A stretch of DNA of 64,000 nt from contig NZ_JAESVN010000004.1 of assembly GCF_016765775.1 (NCBI RefSeq), positions 186,001 through 250,000 on the forward strand, given 5' to 3'. The number at the start of each line of letters is the position of its first letter. Position 1 is the stretch's first letter. The notes beneath the pieces are model-generated. The model was not told the origin of the DNA and searched no databases. It worked only from the letters and a program-made list of their open reading frames with translations. This document shows, piece after piece, positions 42,377 to 51,866 of the stretch. Made by a program: the position numbers and the translations under genes. This DNA is from Szabonella alba. Lineage in GTDB: Bacteria; Pseudomonadota; Alphaproteobacteria; Rhodobacterales; Rhodobacteraceae.

Positions 42377-43258
42377 CTAGGGGCGCGACCGATAGCGCGC
42401 CTCGAATTCATGGCCATAGTCATAAGACGGAAGCGGATGGGGCGAAAGAGCATAGGTGAGACGCCGCAGATGCGGCATCAGCGCCCCCGGATCGGCGGCG
42501 AAGGCGGCCAGATCGTCAGCAGCCAGCGGGGTGCCGATGGCGATGCGGACCGGCGCATCGGTGCGGGCGCGGAACTCACGCAGCAGAAGTCCCAGACGCA
42601 AGGATCCGTGCAGATGGCTCGCGATCTGGAACAGTCGCGAATTCTGCCCGTCGAAATAGACCGGCACCACGGTTGCGCGCGACCGCAGGATCATCCGCGC
42701 GGTGAAATTGCGCCAGCCCGGATCCATCGCGCGGGCAAAGGGGCGGCGCGCGGTCGAGACCGTGCCGCCGGGAAAGATGCCCACCGCACCGCCCTGCCCC
42801 AGCCAGCGCAGCGCCATGGCCCGGGTTTCAAGGTTTGATCGCATCGCCGCCTCCGACCCGTCAAAGCGGATCGGCAGCACCACCCGGTCCACCACCGGCG
42901 CGCCCTGCAGGATTGCATGGGCCAGGATGCGGAAATCCGGGCGGATGCGGTCAAGGATATGGCCCATCATCAGCCCGTCCAGCAGGCCGAAGGGATGATT
43001 GGCGACCAGAACCAGCGGTCCCTGTGACGGGATCGCCGCCAGATCGCCCGCCGCGATATCGAGGCTGAGACCGAAACGCGCGGGCACCGCCTGCCAGAAG
43101 CTGCGCCCTGCGGCCAGATCATCCTCGATCCCCCGTGCGCGGCGCAGCAGCGACAGCCGCCCCGTTGCATTCTCGACCAGACGGATCATCGCGCGGCCTG
43201 CCGGGGTCGCGGCGGCCCCGGAATAGGTGATCCTGCGCGCGGTTTCGGATATCTGCAT
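42377..43258 (-). CDS. Lysophospholipid-acyltransferase-family protein
   Basis: This 293-residue protein is a glycerol-3-phosphate/lysophospholipid acyltransferase superfamily member of the hemolysin/OlsA-like branch. The acyl-acceptor motif appears as A-N-H-P-F-G-L-L-D-G, with H and D five residues apart, a known variant in this branch. G-I-F-P-G-G-T-V-S and V-V-P-V-Y-F-D-G-Q-N follow. Its substrate could be lyso-ornithine lipid or a lysophospholipid; the OlsB-like partner is about 17 kb away. It precedes murI in the same direction. Confidence 0.8.
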   Translation of the reverse strand: MQISETARRITYSGAAATPAGRAMIRLVENATGRLSLLRRARGIEDDLAAGRSFWQAVPARFGLSLDIAAGDLAAIPSQGPLVLVANHPFGLLDGLMMGHILDRIRPDFRILAHAILQGAPVVDRVVLPIRFDGSEAAMRSNLETRAMALRWLGQGGAVGIFPGGTVSTARRPFARAMDPGWRNFTARMILRSRATVVPVYFDGQNSRLFQIASHLHGSLRLGLLLREFRARTDAPVRIAIGTPLAADDLAAFAADPGALMPHLRRLTYALSPHPLPSYDYGHEFEARYRSRP

Positions 43259-43330
43259 GGGCGGACCTCTCGATGATCCGCCCGTTATGACAAAGGTCTG
43301 TAACGGGGATTTGACGCCCGCCTGCCCGCG

Positions 43331-46300
43331 TTACTCGGCGGCGATGGCGGCAGCAGGCTGGGCCCATTGCGCCATGATGGCCGCGCGCCTTTTCGCGGCC
43401 TTTCCGGCATTGGCCTCCTTGACCGGGCCGAAACCCCGGATCGACAGCGGCAATTCGGCCCATTCGCGCGCAAGGCTTTCGCGGGCGGGCGTGATTTCGG
43501 CAAAGACCCGGTCCATATCCGCCTCGAACTCCGCGATCAGCGCATGTTCCATACGCCGTTCGGCGCTGCGCCCGAAGGGATCGAAAGCCGTGCCCCGCAG
43601 CCCCTTCATCCGCGCCAGCAGGCGGAAGGCCGGGATCATCCAGGCCCCGAAGGCGCGTTTCTTCGGTCGGCCCTGCGCGTCCTTGCCCGGCAGCATCGGC
43701 GGGGCAAGGTGGAACTCGGGGCGCAGATCGCCCTCGAACTCGGCCCGCGCGCGGTCCAGCGTCGAAAGATGCAGGCGCGCGACCTCATATTCATCCTTGA
43801 TCGCCAAGAGCTTGTGATAGGATCGTGCAACAGCGTCGCGCAGCGGTTCCGGGGCGCGGTCAACCATGGCCAGATAGCGGGCGGCCAGCGCCTCACCCTG
43901 ATAGGCGCGCAGATGATCGGCGCGGAAGGCGACCGGGTCGACCGGCACCGGGGCCTCGGGCCGGATCAGCCGCGCGGCCTGTTCGGGATGCAGAACCGCC
44001 CAGCGACCAATCGCGAAGGCGCGCGAATTGGCCTCGACCGCCGTGCCGTTCAGTTCGATGGCACGCAGGATCGCCTCCTCGGGCAGCGGGATCAGGCCCT
44101 GCTGGAAGGCCGCACCGAAGACCATCATGTTGGAATAGATACTGTCGCCCAGCGTGACGCGCGCCAGATCCGAGGCATCGAAAAACGCCACACGATCTTT
44201 CAGTCTTGCTTCAAGAGACAGCCGTAACCGTTCGGAAGGAATACGGAATTCGGTATTTTGCGTGAATTCCCCGGTGATGATTTCATGGCTGTTGATCACG
44301 CCACCGGTCCGCCCGGTCGTCATCAGGCCCAGCGTCTTGCCCCCCGCCGAAACCACCAGATCACCGCCGATCACTGCATCGGCCTCTCCCACCGCGACGC
44401 GGATCGCCGTGATATCCGCAGGCCGTTCGGCAAGGCGGCAATGGATATGGACCGCGCCGCCCTTCTGCGCCAGCCCGGCCATTTCCATCATGCCCGCACC
44501 CTTGCCCGCGACATGGGCCGCCATGGCAAGGATCGCCCCCACCGTCACCACGCCGGTGCCGCCCACACCAGTCAAGACCACATTCCATGTTCCTGATATA
44601 ACAGGAAGAACCGGGTGCGGCATATCGGGAAGGTCAAGCGTGGCCGTCGCGGACTTGCGCGGCTTCGCGCCATGCAATGTGACGAAGGACGGGCAGAACC
44701 CGTTCAGGCACGAGAAATCCTTGTTGCAGGAGGACTGGTCAATCGCGCGCTTGCGCCCCAGCTCGGTTTCCAGCGGCACAAGGCTGACGCAGTTCGACTG
44801 CACCCCGCAATCGCCGCAGCCTTCGCAGATATCGGGATTGATCCAGACCCGGGCATCGGGATCAGGGAATTGGCCCTTCTTGCGGCGGCGGCGCTTCTCG
44901 GCAGCACAGGTCTGAATGTAAACAATGGCCGATACACCCTTGATCTGGCTGTATTTCTTCTGAACATCCATCAGCGCGTCGCGGGTGTGGAATTCCAGCC
45001 CCTTGGGAAAGGCGGCAAGGTCGACATCCTCTTTCGGGTCATAGACCACCGCGACATGCGCCACCCCCATCGCCAGCAGTTCCCGGGTGATCCGCGTGGC
45101 CTCAAGCCCGCCCTCATTGGTCTGCCCGCCGGTCATGGCAACCGCATCGTTGAACAGGATCTTGTAGGTGATATTCGTGCCTGCCGCGAGGGCCGCGCGG
45201 ATCGCAAGGATGCCGGAATGGTTATAGGTTCCGTCGCCAAGGTTCTGAAAAACATGGGACGTTTTGGAAAACGGCGCCTCGCCGACCCAGTTCAGCCCCT
45301 CACCACCCATATGGGTCAGCCCCGAGGTGCCGCGATCCATCCACAGCGCCATCGTGTGACAGCCGATGCCACCGCCCGCCCGCGCGCCATCCGGCAGGCG
45401 GGTCGAGGTGTTATGCGGACAGCCCGAGCAGAACCAGGGCAGGCGCGCGGCCAGATCGGTTGCATTATCGGATCTTTGCGACTCCCGGATCCGGGCCAGC
45501 GCGCCCTCCAGCGGTTCGGATCCCAGCCCCTCGGCCAGCAGGATCTGGCCCAGTTTCTCGGCAATCATCACCGGATCCAGCGACATCTGCACCGGGAACA
45601 GCACCTCGGCCTCGGGGCCGCCCTTGCGCCCGCCCCAGACGCGCCGCCCCTGCCGGTCATCAAAGATGGCTTCCTTGATCTGCACCTCGATCAGCTTGCG
45701 CTTTTCCTCGACCACGACAATCAGCGACAGGCCCTCGGCCCAGTCATGGAACCCGTGCATGTCCAGCGGCCAGCTTTGCCCGACCTTGTAGGTGGTGATC
45801 CCCAGCGCCTCGGCCCGGGCAGCGTCGATGCCCAAAAGTCCCAGCGCATGGGTCAGGTCCAGCCAGTTCTTGCCGGCCGCCACAAAACCGATCTTCGCGC
45901 CCGCCCGGCCCCAGACCCGGCGGTCAATGCGGTTGGCACGCGAAAACGCCTCGGCCGCGAAGCGCTTGTGATTGACCAGCCGGTCCTCCTGCGGGATCCA
46001 GTGATCGCCCAGCCGTATGTTCAGCCCGTCGGGCGGCAGGTCAATTTCGGGCGTCACGAAGGACATGCGGTCCAGCGCCGTCTCGACGACCGAGGTCGCC
46101 TCGACAGTGTCCTTCATCAGTTTCAGCCCGACCCAAAGCCCCGAGAACCGCGACAGCGCATAGCCGTAAAGCCCGTAATCCAGGATCTCCTGCACGCCCG
46201 CAGGCGACAGGACCGGGATCGAGACATCGACACAGGCCCAGTCCGACTGATGGCAGGTGGTGGAACTTTCGCCGGTATGGTCATCGCCAAGCGCCATCAG

Positions 46301-46720
46301 CACCCCGCCATGGCGCGCGGTTCCGGCAAGGTTGGCGTGGCGCATCACATCGCCCGACCGGTCCACCCCCGGCCCCTTGCCATACCAAAGGCCGAACACC
46401 CCGTCATAGCGGCCCGTCCCGCGCAGTTCGGCCTGCTGGCTGCCCCAGATCGCAGTGGCGGCCAGATCCTCGTTCAGGCCTGACTGAAAGGTGATGTCGG
46501 AGGCCTCCAGTAGTTTCTTCGCCCGCATCATCTGCTGGTCCACCGCCCCCAGCGGTGAGCCGCGATACCCGGTGCAAAGCCCCGCCGTATTCAGCCCCGC
46601 CGCCCGGTCGCGAGCCTTCTGCATCAGCATCAGCCGTACCAGCGCCTGCGTGCCATTCAGCAGCACCGGCGATTTTTCGAGGTCAAACCGGTCAGCCAGA
46701 GATATATCCTGCCTGCTCAT
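43331..46720 (-). CDS. Indolepyruvate ferredoxin oxidoreductase, fused alpha-beta form
   Basis: This 1129-residue fused enzyme oxidatively decarboxylates aryl or branched 2-oxoacids to acyl-CoA using thiamine diphosphate. The N-terminal pyruvate-oxidoreductase-like domain contains G-L-C-T-G-Y-R-G-S-P. A C-P-H-N-T-S-T segment and G-G-I-G-C-H lead to the TPP-binding part (G-D-G-T-Y). A ferredoxin-type C-E-G-C-G-D-C-G motif and the gamma domain G-V-G-G-T-G-V follow. The ATG at 46720 has AAGGGGAGG. It is divergent from a LysR gene and its control region holds inverted repeats. In aerobes it is linked to amino-acid degradation. Confidence 0.93.
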   Translation of the reverse strand: MSRQDISLADRFDLEKSPVLLNGTQALVRLMLMQKARDRAAGLNTAGLCTGYRGSPLGAVDQQMMRAKKLLEASDITFQSGLNEDLAATAIWGSQQAELRGTGRYDGVFGLWYGKGPGVDRSGDVMRHANLAGTARHGGVLMALGDDHTGESSTTCHQSDWACVDVSIPVLSPAGVQEILDYGLYGYALSRFSGLWVGLKLMKDTVEATSVVETALDRMSFVTPEIDLPPDGLNIRLGDHWIPQEDRLVNHKRFAAEAFSRANRIDRRVWGRAGAKIGFVAAGKNWLDLTHALGLLGIDAARAEALGITTYKVGQSWPLDMHGFHDWAEGLSLIVVVEEKRKLIEVQIKEAIFDDRQGRRVWGGRKGGPEAEVLFPVQMSLDPVMIAEKLGQILLAEGLGSEPLEGALARIRESQRSDNATDLAARLPWFCSGCPHNTSTRLPDGARAGGGIGCHTMALWMDRGTSGLTHMGGEGLNWVGEAPFSKTSHVFQNLGDGTYNHSGILAIRAALAAGTNITYKILFNDAVAMTGGQTNEGGLEATRITRELLAMGVAHVAVVYDPKEDVDLAAFPKGLEFHTRDALMDVQKKYSQIKGVSAIVYIQTCAAEKRRRRKKGQFPDPDARVWINPDICEGCGDCGVQSNCVSLVPLETELGRKRAIDQSSCNKDFSCLNGFCPSFVTLHGAKPRKSATATLDLPDMPHPVLPVISGTWNVVLTGVGGTGVVTVGAILAMAAHVAGKGAGMMEMAGLAQKGGAVHIHCRLAERPADITAIRVAVGEADAVIGGDLVVSAGGKTLGLMTTGRTGGVINSHEIITGEFTQNTEFRIPSERLRLSLEARLKDRVAFFDASDLARVTLGDSIYSNMMVFGAAFQQGLIPLPEEAILRAIELNGTAVEANSRAFAIGRWAVLHPEQAARLIRPEAPVPVDPVAFRADHLRAYQGEALAARYLAMVDRAPEPLRDAVARSYHKLLAIKDEYEVARLHLSTLDRARAEFEGDLRPEFHLAPPMLPGKDAQGRPKKRAFGAWMIPAFRLLARMKGLRGTAFDPFGRSAERRMEHALIAEFEADMDRVFAEITPARESLAREWAELPLSIRGFGPVKEANAGKAAKRRAAIMAQWAQPAAAIAAE

Positions 46721-46748
46721 TATGCACCTCCCCTTGCGAAACGAGCCC

Positions 46749-46770
46749 TTTTGACCATGATAGGTCAAAA
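46749..46770. promoter_or_regulatory. Inverted repeat in the ior/lysR divergent region
   Basis: TTTTGACC and GGTCAAAA flank six bases and form a perfect 8-bp inverted repeat. Further TGACC/GGTCA half-sites occur at 46775-46779 and 46806-46810. The cluster lies between ior and the LysR gene and looks like a regulator-binding region. Confidence 0.5.
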
Positions 46771-46882
46771 TAGCTGACCTATAAAGGGAAATTTTGCTCC
46801 CGAAAGGTCATTTACATGTCAGCATAGCACAGTAGGTAGGGAAGCAACCGTTAGCGCCGGACATTGTGACAAAGGTTGCGGG

Positions 46883-47776
46883 ATGGATTGGGACAAGCTT
46901 AGAATATTCCACGCGGTGGCAGACGCGGGCAGCCTGACCCATGCCGGGGACACGCTGCATCTGTCGCAATCCGCTGTCAGCCGCCAGATCCGCGCGCTGG
47001 AGGAGACGCTGAGCGTCACCTTGTTTCATCGCCATGCGCGGGGGCTGATTCTGACCGAACAGGGCGAATTGCTGTTCGAGGCGACGAAATCCATGACCAA
47101 GCGGCTGGAGGCGGCCTCGGCCCGCATCCGTGACAGCGAGGATGAGGTTTTCGGCGAATTGCGCGTGACGACGACCACGGGCTTCGGCACGCTTTGGCTC
47201 GCGCCCCGCCTGCCCGCGCTTTATGAGAAATATCCCAGCCTCAAGATCGACCTGATGCTGGAGGAACGCCTGCTGGACCTGCCCATGCGCGAGGCCGATG
47301 TTGCGATCCGCATGAAGGAACCGTCACAGGCCGATCTGATCCGCCGCCGGCTGATGAATATCCGGATGCGGCTTTATGCAACGCCCGAATATCTTGAAAT
47401 GGCGGGCACGCCGCTGACCATGGCTGATTTCGCCTCGCACCGGCTGATCTGTCAGCAGGCCGGGGCGGCGCAGGTGGCGGCGGGCGCACAGCTTGTCCAG
47501 CAACTGATGACCAATGACATTCCCTCGACGCTGACGGTGAACAACTATTTCGGCGTTCTGCAGGGCGTGCTGAGCCATCTGGGCATCGGCGTGCTGCCCG
47601 ATTACCTGACCGAGGATTTCCCCAAGCTGGTCCGCGTGCTGCCGGATCTGGAATCGAATGAGGTTCCGGTGTTCCTTGCCTATCCCGAGGAACTGCGCCA
47701 GTCCAAGCGCGTCGCGGCCTTCCGTGATTTCGTGACCGAGGAAATCTTTGCCTATCGCCAGCGGCAGCGCGGCTGA
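46883..47776 (+). CDS. LysR-family transcriptional regulator (divergent from ior)
   Basis: This 297-residue regulator has the N-terminal helix-turn-helix (L-R-I-F-H-A-V-A-D-A-G-S-L-T-H-A and L-S-Q-S-A-V-S-R-Q-I-R-A-L-E) and a periplasmic-binding-like effector domain at about residues 90-290. It is transcribed away from ior with 162 bases between, the usual LysR arrangement, so ior is its probable target. The effector is unknown; 2-oxoacids or aromatic amino acids are plausible from the neighbour. Confidence 0.92.
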   Translation: MDWDKLRIFHAVADAGSLTHAGDTLHLSQSAVSRQIRALEETLSVTLFHRHARGLILTEQGELLFEATKSMTKRLEAASARIRDSEDEVFGELRVTTTTGFGTLWLAPRLPALYEKYPSLKIDLMLEERLLDLPMREADVAIRMKEPSQADLIRRRLMNIRMRLYATPEYLEMAGTPLTMADFASHRLICQQAGAAQVAAGAQLVQQLMTNDIPSTLTVNNYFGVLQGVLSHLGIGVLPDYLTEDFPKLVRVLPDLESNEVPVFLAYPEELRQSKRVAAFRDFVTEEIFAYRQRQRG

Positions 47777-47979
47777 GGCCCGATTGAGGCCCGGAACGGG
47801 CACTTCACAATCGGTTCAGATTGCGGTGCAGCACTTATAACCACATCATATTGCAGCAAAAAACCGGCCATGCACAAAGTGCATACCGGAAATGCCGCAG
47901 CTGCGACACGGTATTTCTTGCGCCCGGCATTCCCAAAGCCTAAATCCAGCTTCGAAGGCGGCGACAGATTTTCTCTTGC

Positions 47980-48034
47980 AGCCTTCATACCTCCCTGTTG
48001 GACTTCGGCCGAGCTTTTGCTCGGCCTTTTTTTT
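47980..48034 (+). ncRNA. Candidate small RNA 3' end
   Basis: The region ends in a textbook terminator and contains a pyrimidine-rich CCTCCCT segment, which in small RNAs often pairs with ribosome-binding sites. The 5' end is not defined; it may lie anywhere after the LysR gene. This could equally be only the LysR terminator with a long 3' leader. Confidence 0.3.
48007..48034 (+). terminator. Rho-independent terminator
   Basis: GGCCGAGC and GCTCGGCC flank a TTTT loop and are followed by eight T residues. It is the only terminator in the window with a clear T-tract. Confidence 0.9.
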
Positions 48035-48270
48035 GGCCCGGCCCGGCCCTGCCCGGGATTTGGGCGATCAGACCCTGCCCTGACCAAGGATGCGGCACCG
48101 CAGCAACGCAGATGCAGCATTCCAGCGCCTTCGCCCTGCGCCAGACACCCCGGACCGGTCCTGACCATACGAATCGCGCAGGCCCCGCCCTCTGGCCCCC
48201 GCTCGCCCCTTTCCCTTTGGCGGGCTTTGTCCTAAGAGCCGCGCAGAGGATGATCCCAGGGGGCAATGCC

Positions 48271-50433
48271 ATGACCGAACCCGCCATCACACCCGAACTC
48301 ATTGCCGCGCATGGGCTGAAGCCCGATGAATGGGAGCGCCTGCTGGGCATCATCGGACGGGAGCCGACATTCACCGAACTGGGCATCTTTTCGGCCATGT
48401 GGAATGAACATTGCTCCTACAAATCCTCGAAGAAATGGCTGCGCACCCTGCCCACCACCGGCCCGCAGGTGATCTGCGGCCCCGGAGAGAATGCGGGCGT
48501 GGTGGATATCGGCGATGGTCAAGCCGTGATCTTCAAGATGGAGAGCCATAACCATCCGTCCTATATCGAACCCTATCAGGGCGCGGCCACCGGCGTGGGA
48601 GGCATTCTGCGCGACGTCTTCACCATGGGCGCGCGCCCGATTGCGGCAATGAATGCACTGTCCTTCGGTGAGCCCTCCCATCCCAAGACCGCGCATCTGG
48701 TCAAGGGGGTGGTCGAAGGGGTCGGCGGCTATGGCAATGCCTTTGGCGTGCCGACCGTGGGCGGCGAGGTGCGGTTTCACCGCTCCTATAACGGCAACTG
48801 CCTTGTGAACGCCTTTGCCGCCGGTCTGGCCGATGCCGACAGGATTTTCTATTCGGTCGCCTCGGGTGTCGGCATGCCGGTTGTCTATCTGGGCGCAAAA
48901 ACCGGGCGTGACGGGGTCGGCGGCGCCACCATGGCATCGGCCGAATTTGACGACACGATTGAGGAAAAACGCCCGACCGTGCAGGTCGGCGACCCTTTCA
49001 CCGAAAAGCGCCTGCTGGAGGCCTGTCTGGAGCTGATGGCATCGGGTGCCGTGATTTCCATTCAGGACATGGGGGCTGCGGGCCTGACCTGTTCGGCCGT
49101 GGAAATGGGCGACAAGGGCGGGCTGGGGATCAAGCTGCAACTCGACGACGTGCCGCAGCGCGAGGCGAACATGACCGCCTATGAAATGATGCTGTCGGAG
49201 TCGCAGGAACGCATGTTGATGGTCCTGAAACCCGAGCTGGAGGATGTGGCCCGCGCGATCTTCGTCAAATGGGATCTGGATTTCGCGATTGTCGGCGAAA
49301 CCATCCCTGAGGACCGTTTCCTGATCCTGCATGGCGATCAGGTGAAGGCCGATCTGCCGCTGTCGAAACTGTCCTCCTCGGCGCCCGAATATGACCGTCC
49401 CTGGGTGGAAACCCCGCCCGCTGCCCCCTTGGGTGAGGTGCCGCAGATCGGCGCAATTGACGCGCTGCGTGCGCTGATCGGTTCGCCCTCCTATGCGCAT
49501 AAATCCTGGGTCTGGGAGCAGTATGACAGTCAGGTCATGGCCGATACGATCCGCGTGCCCGGGCTGGGTGCGGGCGTGGTGCGGGTGCATGGCACGGGCA
49601 AGGCGCTGGCCTTCACCTCGGATGTGACGCCGCGCTATGTGAAGGCCAACCCGTTTGAGGGCGGCAAGCAGGCCGTGGCCGAGGCGTATCGCAACCTGAC
49701 CGCCGTGGGCGCGCGACCGCTTGCGACAACCGACAACCTGAATTTCGGCAATCCCGAAAAACCAGAAATCATGGGACAGCTTGTCGGCGCGATCAAAGGC
49801 ATCGGCGCGGCCTGCACGGCGCTGGACATGCCCATCGTGTCGGGCAATGTGTCGCTATACAATGAAACTGACGGCAAGGGCATCCTGCCCACCCCCACCA
49901 TCGGGGCGGTGGGTCTGCTGGACAGCACCGCCGATCTGATTGCGGGTCAGCCGCAAGCGGGCGATATCGCGCTGGTGATCGGCGAAACCGCAGGCCATCT
50001 GGGCCAGTCCGCCCTTCTGGCCGAGGCTTTCGGGATCGAGGCGGGCGATGCGCCATCGGTCGATCTTGAGGCCGAAAAGCGCCATGGCGATTTCCTGCGC
50101 GCGATGCGTGGTCATATCCGCGCCGCAACCGACCTGTCGGATGGCGGGCTGGCGCTGGCGGCGTTTGAAATGGCCGAAGGGGCGGGTCTGGGCCTGATCC
50201 TTGATGCGGGCGATATCCCGACGCTGTTCGGGGAAGATCAGGCCCGCTATCTGCTGGCCGTCAGCGCCGAAGGCGCCGCCGTGATCGAGGCTGCTGCCCT
50301 GACAACCCCGGTGCCGGTGCAGCGCGTGGGACTGTTTGGCGGTGACAGCGTGACACTGGGCACAGACGCGGCCCCGCTGGCAGAACTGTCGGGCCTTTAC
50401 CGCTCGGCCCTCGCCCGCGCCATCGGCGGCTGA
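48271..50433 (+). CDS. purL: Phosphoribosylformylglycinamidine synthase II
   Basis: This 720-residue small-type PurL makes FGAM in purine synthesis together with PurS and PurQ, which are not in this window. The N-terminal segment F-S[13 protein letters not shown], the G-P-G-E-N-A-G-V loop, and E-S-H-N-H-P-S are present. The second AIRS-like half contains D-L-S-D-G-G-L. The ATG at 48271 has an AGGGGG site; an in-frame ATG at 48250 lacks one. Confidence 0.96.
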   Translation: MTEPAITPELIAAHGLKPDEWERLLGIIGREPTFTELGIFSAMWNEHCSYKSSKKWLRTLPTTGPQVICGPGENAGVVDIGDGQAVIFKMESHNHPSYIEPYQGAATGVGGILRDVFTMGARPIAAMNALSFGEPSHPKTAHLVKGVVEGVGGYGNAFGVPTVGGEVRFHRSYNGNCLVNAFAAGLADADRIFYSVASGVGMPVVYLGAKTGRDGVGGATMASAEFDDTIEEKRPTVQVGDPFTEKRLLEACLELMASGAVISIQDMGAAGLTCSAVEMGDKGGLGIKLQLDDVPQREANMTAYEMMLSESQERMLMVLKPELEDVARAIFVKWDLDFAIVGETIPEDRFLILHGDQVKADLPLSKLSSSAPEYDRPWVETPPAAPLGEVPQIGAIDALRALIGSPSYAHKSWVWEQYDSQVMADTIRVPGLGAGVVRVHGTGKALAFTSDVTPRYVKANPFEGGKQAVAEAYRNLTAVGARPLATTDNLNFGNPEKPEIMGQLVGAIKGIGAACTALDMPIVSGNVSLYNETDGKGILPTPTIGAVGLLDSTADLIAGQPQAGDIALVIGETAGHLGQSALLAEAFGIEAGDAPSVDLEAEKRHGDFLRAMRGHIRAATDLSDGGLALAAFEMAEGAGLGLILDAGDIPTLFGEDQARYLLAVSAEGAAVIEAAALTTPVPVQRVGLFGGDSVTLGTDAAPLAELSGLYRSALARAIGG

Positions 50434-50442
50434 TGCCCTCCC

Positions 50443-50463
50443 GGGGCCGGGTTGACCGGCCCC
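50443..50463 (+). terminator. Stem-loop after purL
   Basis: GGGGCCGG and CCGGCCCC form a perfect 8-bp stem around GTTGA, ten bases after the purL stop. It lacks a T-tract, so it may weaken rather than end transcription into bolA. Confidence 0.4.
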
Positions 50464-50547
50464 GCCCTGCCGCCCGATCCCCACGCCATACCTTGCAGCC
50501 CTTGGCCACCCGTCCTAGATTGGATGCGAAGGACAGGAGACCACCAG

Positions 50548-50790
50548 ATGCCCATGGAAGGCAAGGATATCGAGGCGCTGATCCGGGAAACCTTTCCCGA
50601 GGCGCAGATCACCATCACCGACCTTGCCGGAGACGGCAATCACTGGGCGGCGGAAGTGATTGACGAAAGTTTCAAGGGCATGAACCGCGTGCAGCAGCAG
50701 CGCGCCGTCTATGCCAGCCTCAAGGGCCGGATGGACGGGGCGAATGGTGAATTGCACGCCCTGGCGCTGACCACCAAGGCCCCGGATTGA
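50548..50790 (+). CDS. bolA: BolA-family protein
   Basis: This 80-residue protein has the BolA fold: [12 protein letters not shown] at the start, [21 protein letters not shown] and H-A-L-A-L near the end. BolA-type proteins pair with monothiol glutaredoxins to bind or transfer [2Fe-2S] clusters, and a grxD gene follows 128 bases later. AGGAGACC lies upstream of the ATG. Confidence 0.94.
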   Translation: MPMEGKDIEALIRETFPEAQITITDLAGDGNHWAAEVIDESFKGMNRVQQQRAVYASLKGRMDGANGELHALALTTKAPD

Positions 50791-50921
50791 ACAGCCTTTG
50801 GGATACCGTTCTCATCCTGAACTGGTGGGGGGATATCCGGGGCTATCTGAAATTTGGCGGCGGGTATTGGCGGCGCAAACGCCGGATAGACCGCTGGAGA
50901 ACCGAAAAGGACAAGACATGA
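50787..50921 (+). CDS. Trp-rich 44-residue protein between bolA and grxD (TTG start)
   Basis: This 45-codon frame starts at TTG overlapping the bolA stop (aTTGA) and ends in TGA overlapping the grxD ATG (ATGA). The peptide begins L(M)[15 protein letters not shown], then [16 protein letters not shown], with five tryptophans. An AAGG lies seven to ten bases before the TTG. The exact fit between both neighbours and the non-random composition support a real gene. Function unknown; an amphipathic or membrane-surface peptide in the BolA/Grx iron-sulfur unit is possible. Confidence 0.6.
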   Translation: MNSLWDTVLILNWWGDIRGYLKFGGGYWRRKRRIDRWRTEKDKT

Positions 50922-51277
50922 CCGCGCAGGACCAGATCAAGGACGTGATCGAAAAAAACCCCGTCGTGCTGTTCATGAAGGGCACGAAAGCCATGCCGCA
51001 ATGCGGTTTTTCTAGCCGTGTGGCCGGGGTGCTGAATTTCATGGGGGTGGAATATCAGGATGTGAACGTCCTTGCAGATGCCGAGATCCGGCAGGGCATC
51101 AAGGATTTCAGCGACTGGCCGACCATCCCGCAGCTTTATGTGAAGGGTGAATTCGTCGGTGGCTGTGACATCATCACCGAAATGACGCTATCGGGCGAAC
51201 TCGACACGCTGCTTGAGGCGAAAGGTGTGGCCTATGACAAGGCCGCCGCCGAGAAGATCCGCGAAGCGAACGCCTGA
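50918..51277 (+). CDS. grxD: Monothiol glutaredoxin, Grx4 type
   Basis: This 119-residue protein carries the monothiol C-G-F-S motif (M-P-Q-C-G-F-S-S) near residue 30, [18 protein letters not shown] and the usual C-terminal helix. It assembles and transfers [2Fe-2S] clusters, often as a BolA heterodimer, fitting its location two genes after bolA. The ATG at 50918 is preceded by GAAAAGGAC. A longer frame exists upstream but belongs to the overlapping small gene's region. Confidence 0.96.
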   Translation: MTAQDQIKDVIEKNPVVLFMKGTKAMPQCGFSSRVAGVLNFMGVEYQDVNVLADAEIRQGIKDFSDWPTIPQLYVKGEFVGGCDIITEMTLSGELDTLLEAKGVAYDKAAAEKIREANA

Positions 51278-51411
51278 TCTGCAAGGGGCCTTGACCAGAT
51301 CGGGGCCTGACCTGTGTGGGATGGGGGCTGAGGCAATCGCGGCCCCTGCCCTGCCCGGTGTGCCTGAGCGGCCTGCCACTCCCCTTGCGCGTCCCGTCCC
51401 CGGTTAACGCA

Positions 51412-51777
51412 TCACTCTGCCGCGCGGCAGTCCTGCAGCAGTGGAGTCTCGCTGCCCTCGGTGCCGTCCTTCCAGTAAAGACTGGCCACCTTCCCCTTTG
51501 TCCACCAGACATAGCCCGACCCGCCCGAGGGCCATGCATAGCGCACGCCTGACGCGGCGGGTTCGGCATAAAGCGAAATCTGCCGCCCCTCGACCGTCAG
51601 CACGACAACCGAATCCGCCCCGGCGGTGACATAGGCCACCGGCACGGACACACCGCGTTCGCAGCCATAGGTCACAGTGTTCAGCGTCAGATCCTCGGCC
51701 CCGGCCGGTGCGGGCAAGGCAAGGCCGGAACCTACGAGAAACAGGGCAAGGGCTGTGAAGGGGCGCAAAAGATGCAT
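51412..51777 (-). CDS. MliC-family lysozyme inhibitor-like protein
   Basis: This 121-residue protein has a signal peptide (A-L-A-L-F-L-V-G-S-G-L-A-L-P-A-P-A-G-A) and a mature MliC-like beta-barrel: T-Y-x-C-E-R-G-V-S-V-P-V-A-Y, V-E-G-R-Q-I-S-L, A-A-S-G-V-R-Y-A-W-P and a final C-R-A. The two cysteines probably form a disulfide. The family inhibits c-type lysozyme at the envelope. There is no lipobox Cys at the cleavage site, so it is likely soluble in the periplasm rather than anchored. Confidence 0.8.
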   Translation of the reverse strand: MHLLRPFTALALFLVGSGLALPAPAGAEDLTLNTVTYGCERGVSVPVAYVTAGADSVVVLTVEGRQISLYAEPAASGVRYAWPSGGSGYVWWTKGKVASLYWKDGTEGSETPLLQDCRAAE

Positions 51778-51866
51778 GGGACGCTTTCTTGAAATTCACT
51801 GGGGCGGTCAGCCCGGCCCGGGAGTTGCCCCCTGCCGCCTTTTGCCGCCGCGCCAGTCGGGCTCGG

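Larger units (their letters stand above)
47777..48270. other. Intergenic region lysR-purL with possible small RNA
   Basis: No protein gene is supported in these 494 bases. A factor-independent terminator is at 48007-48034, 230 bases after the LysR stop. The stretch before it contains small hairpins (for example ATGCAC/GTGCAT) and a CCTCCCT segment just upstream of the terminator. After the terminator about 235 bases lead to purL, holding its promoter. Confidence 0.5.

Noticed and set aside
47998-48270. N-terminal extension of purL running back to the terminator
   Set aside because: It would read through a rho-independent terminator, and the extra residues have no family match.
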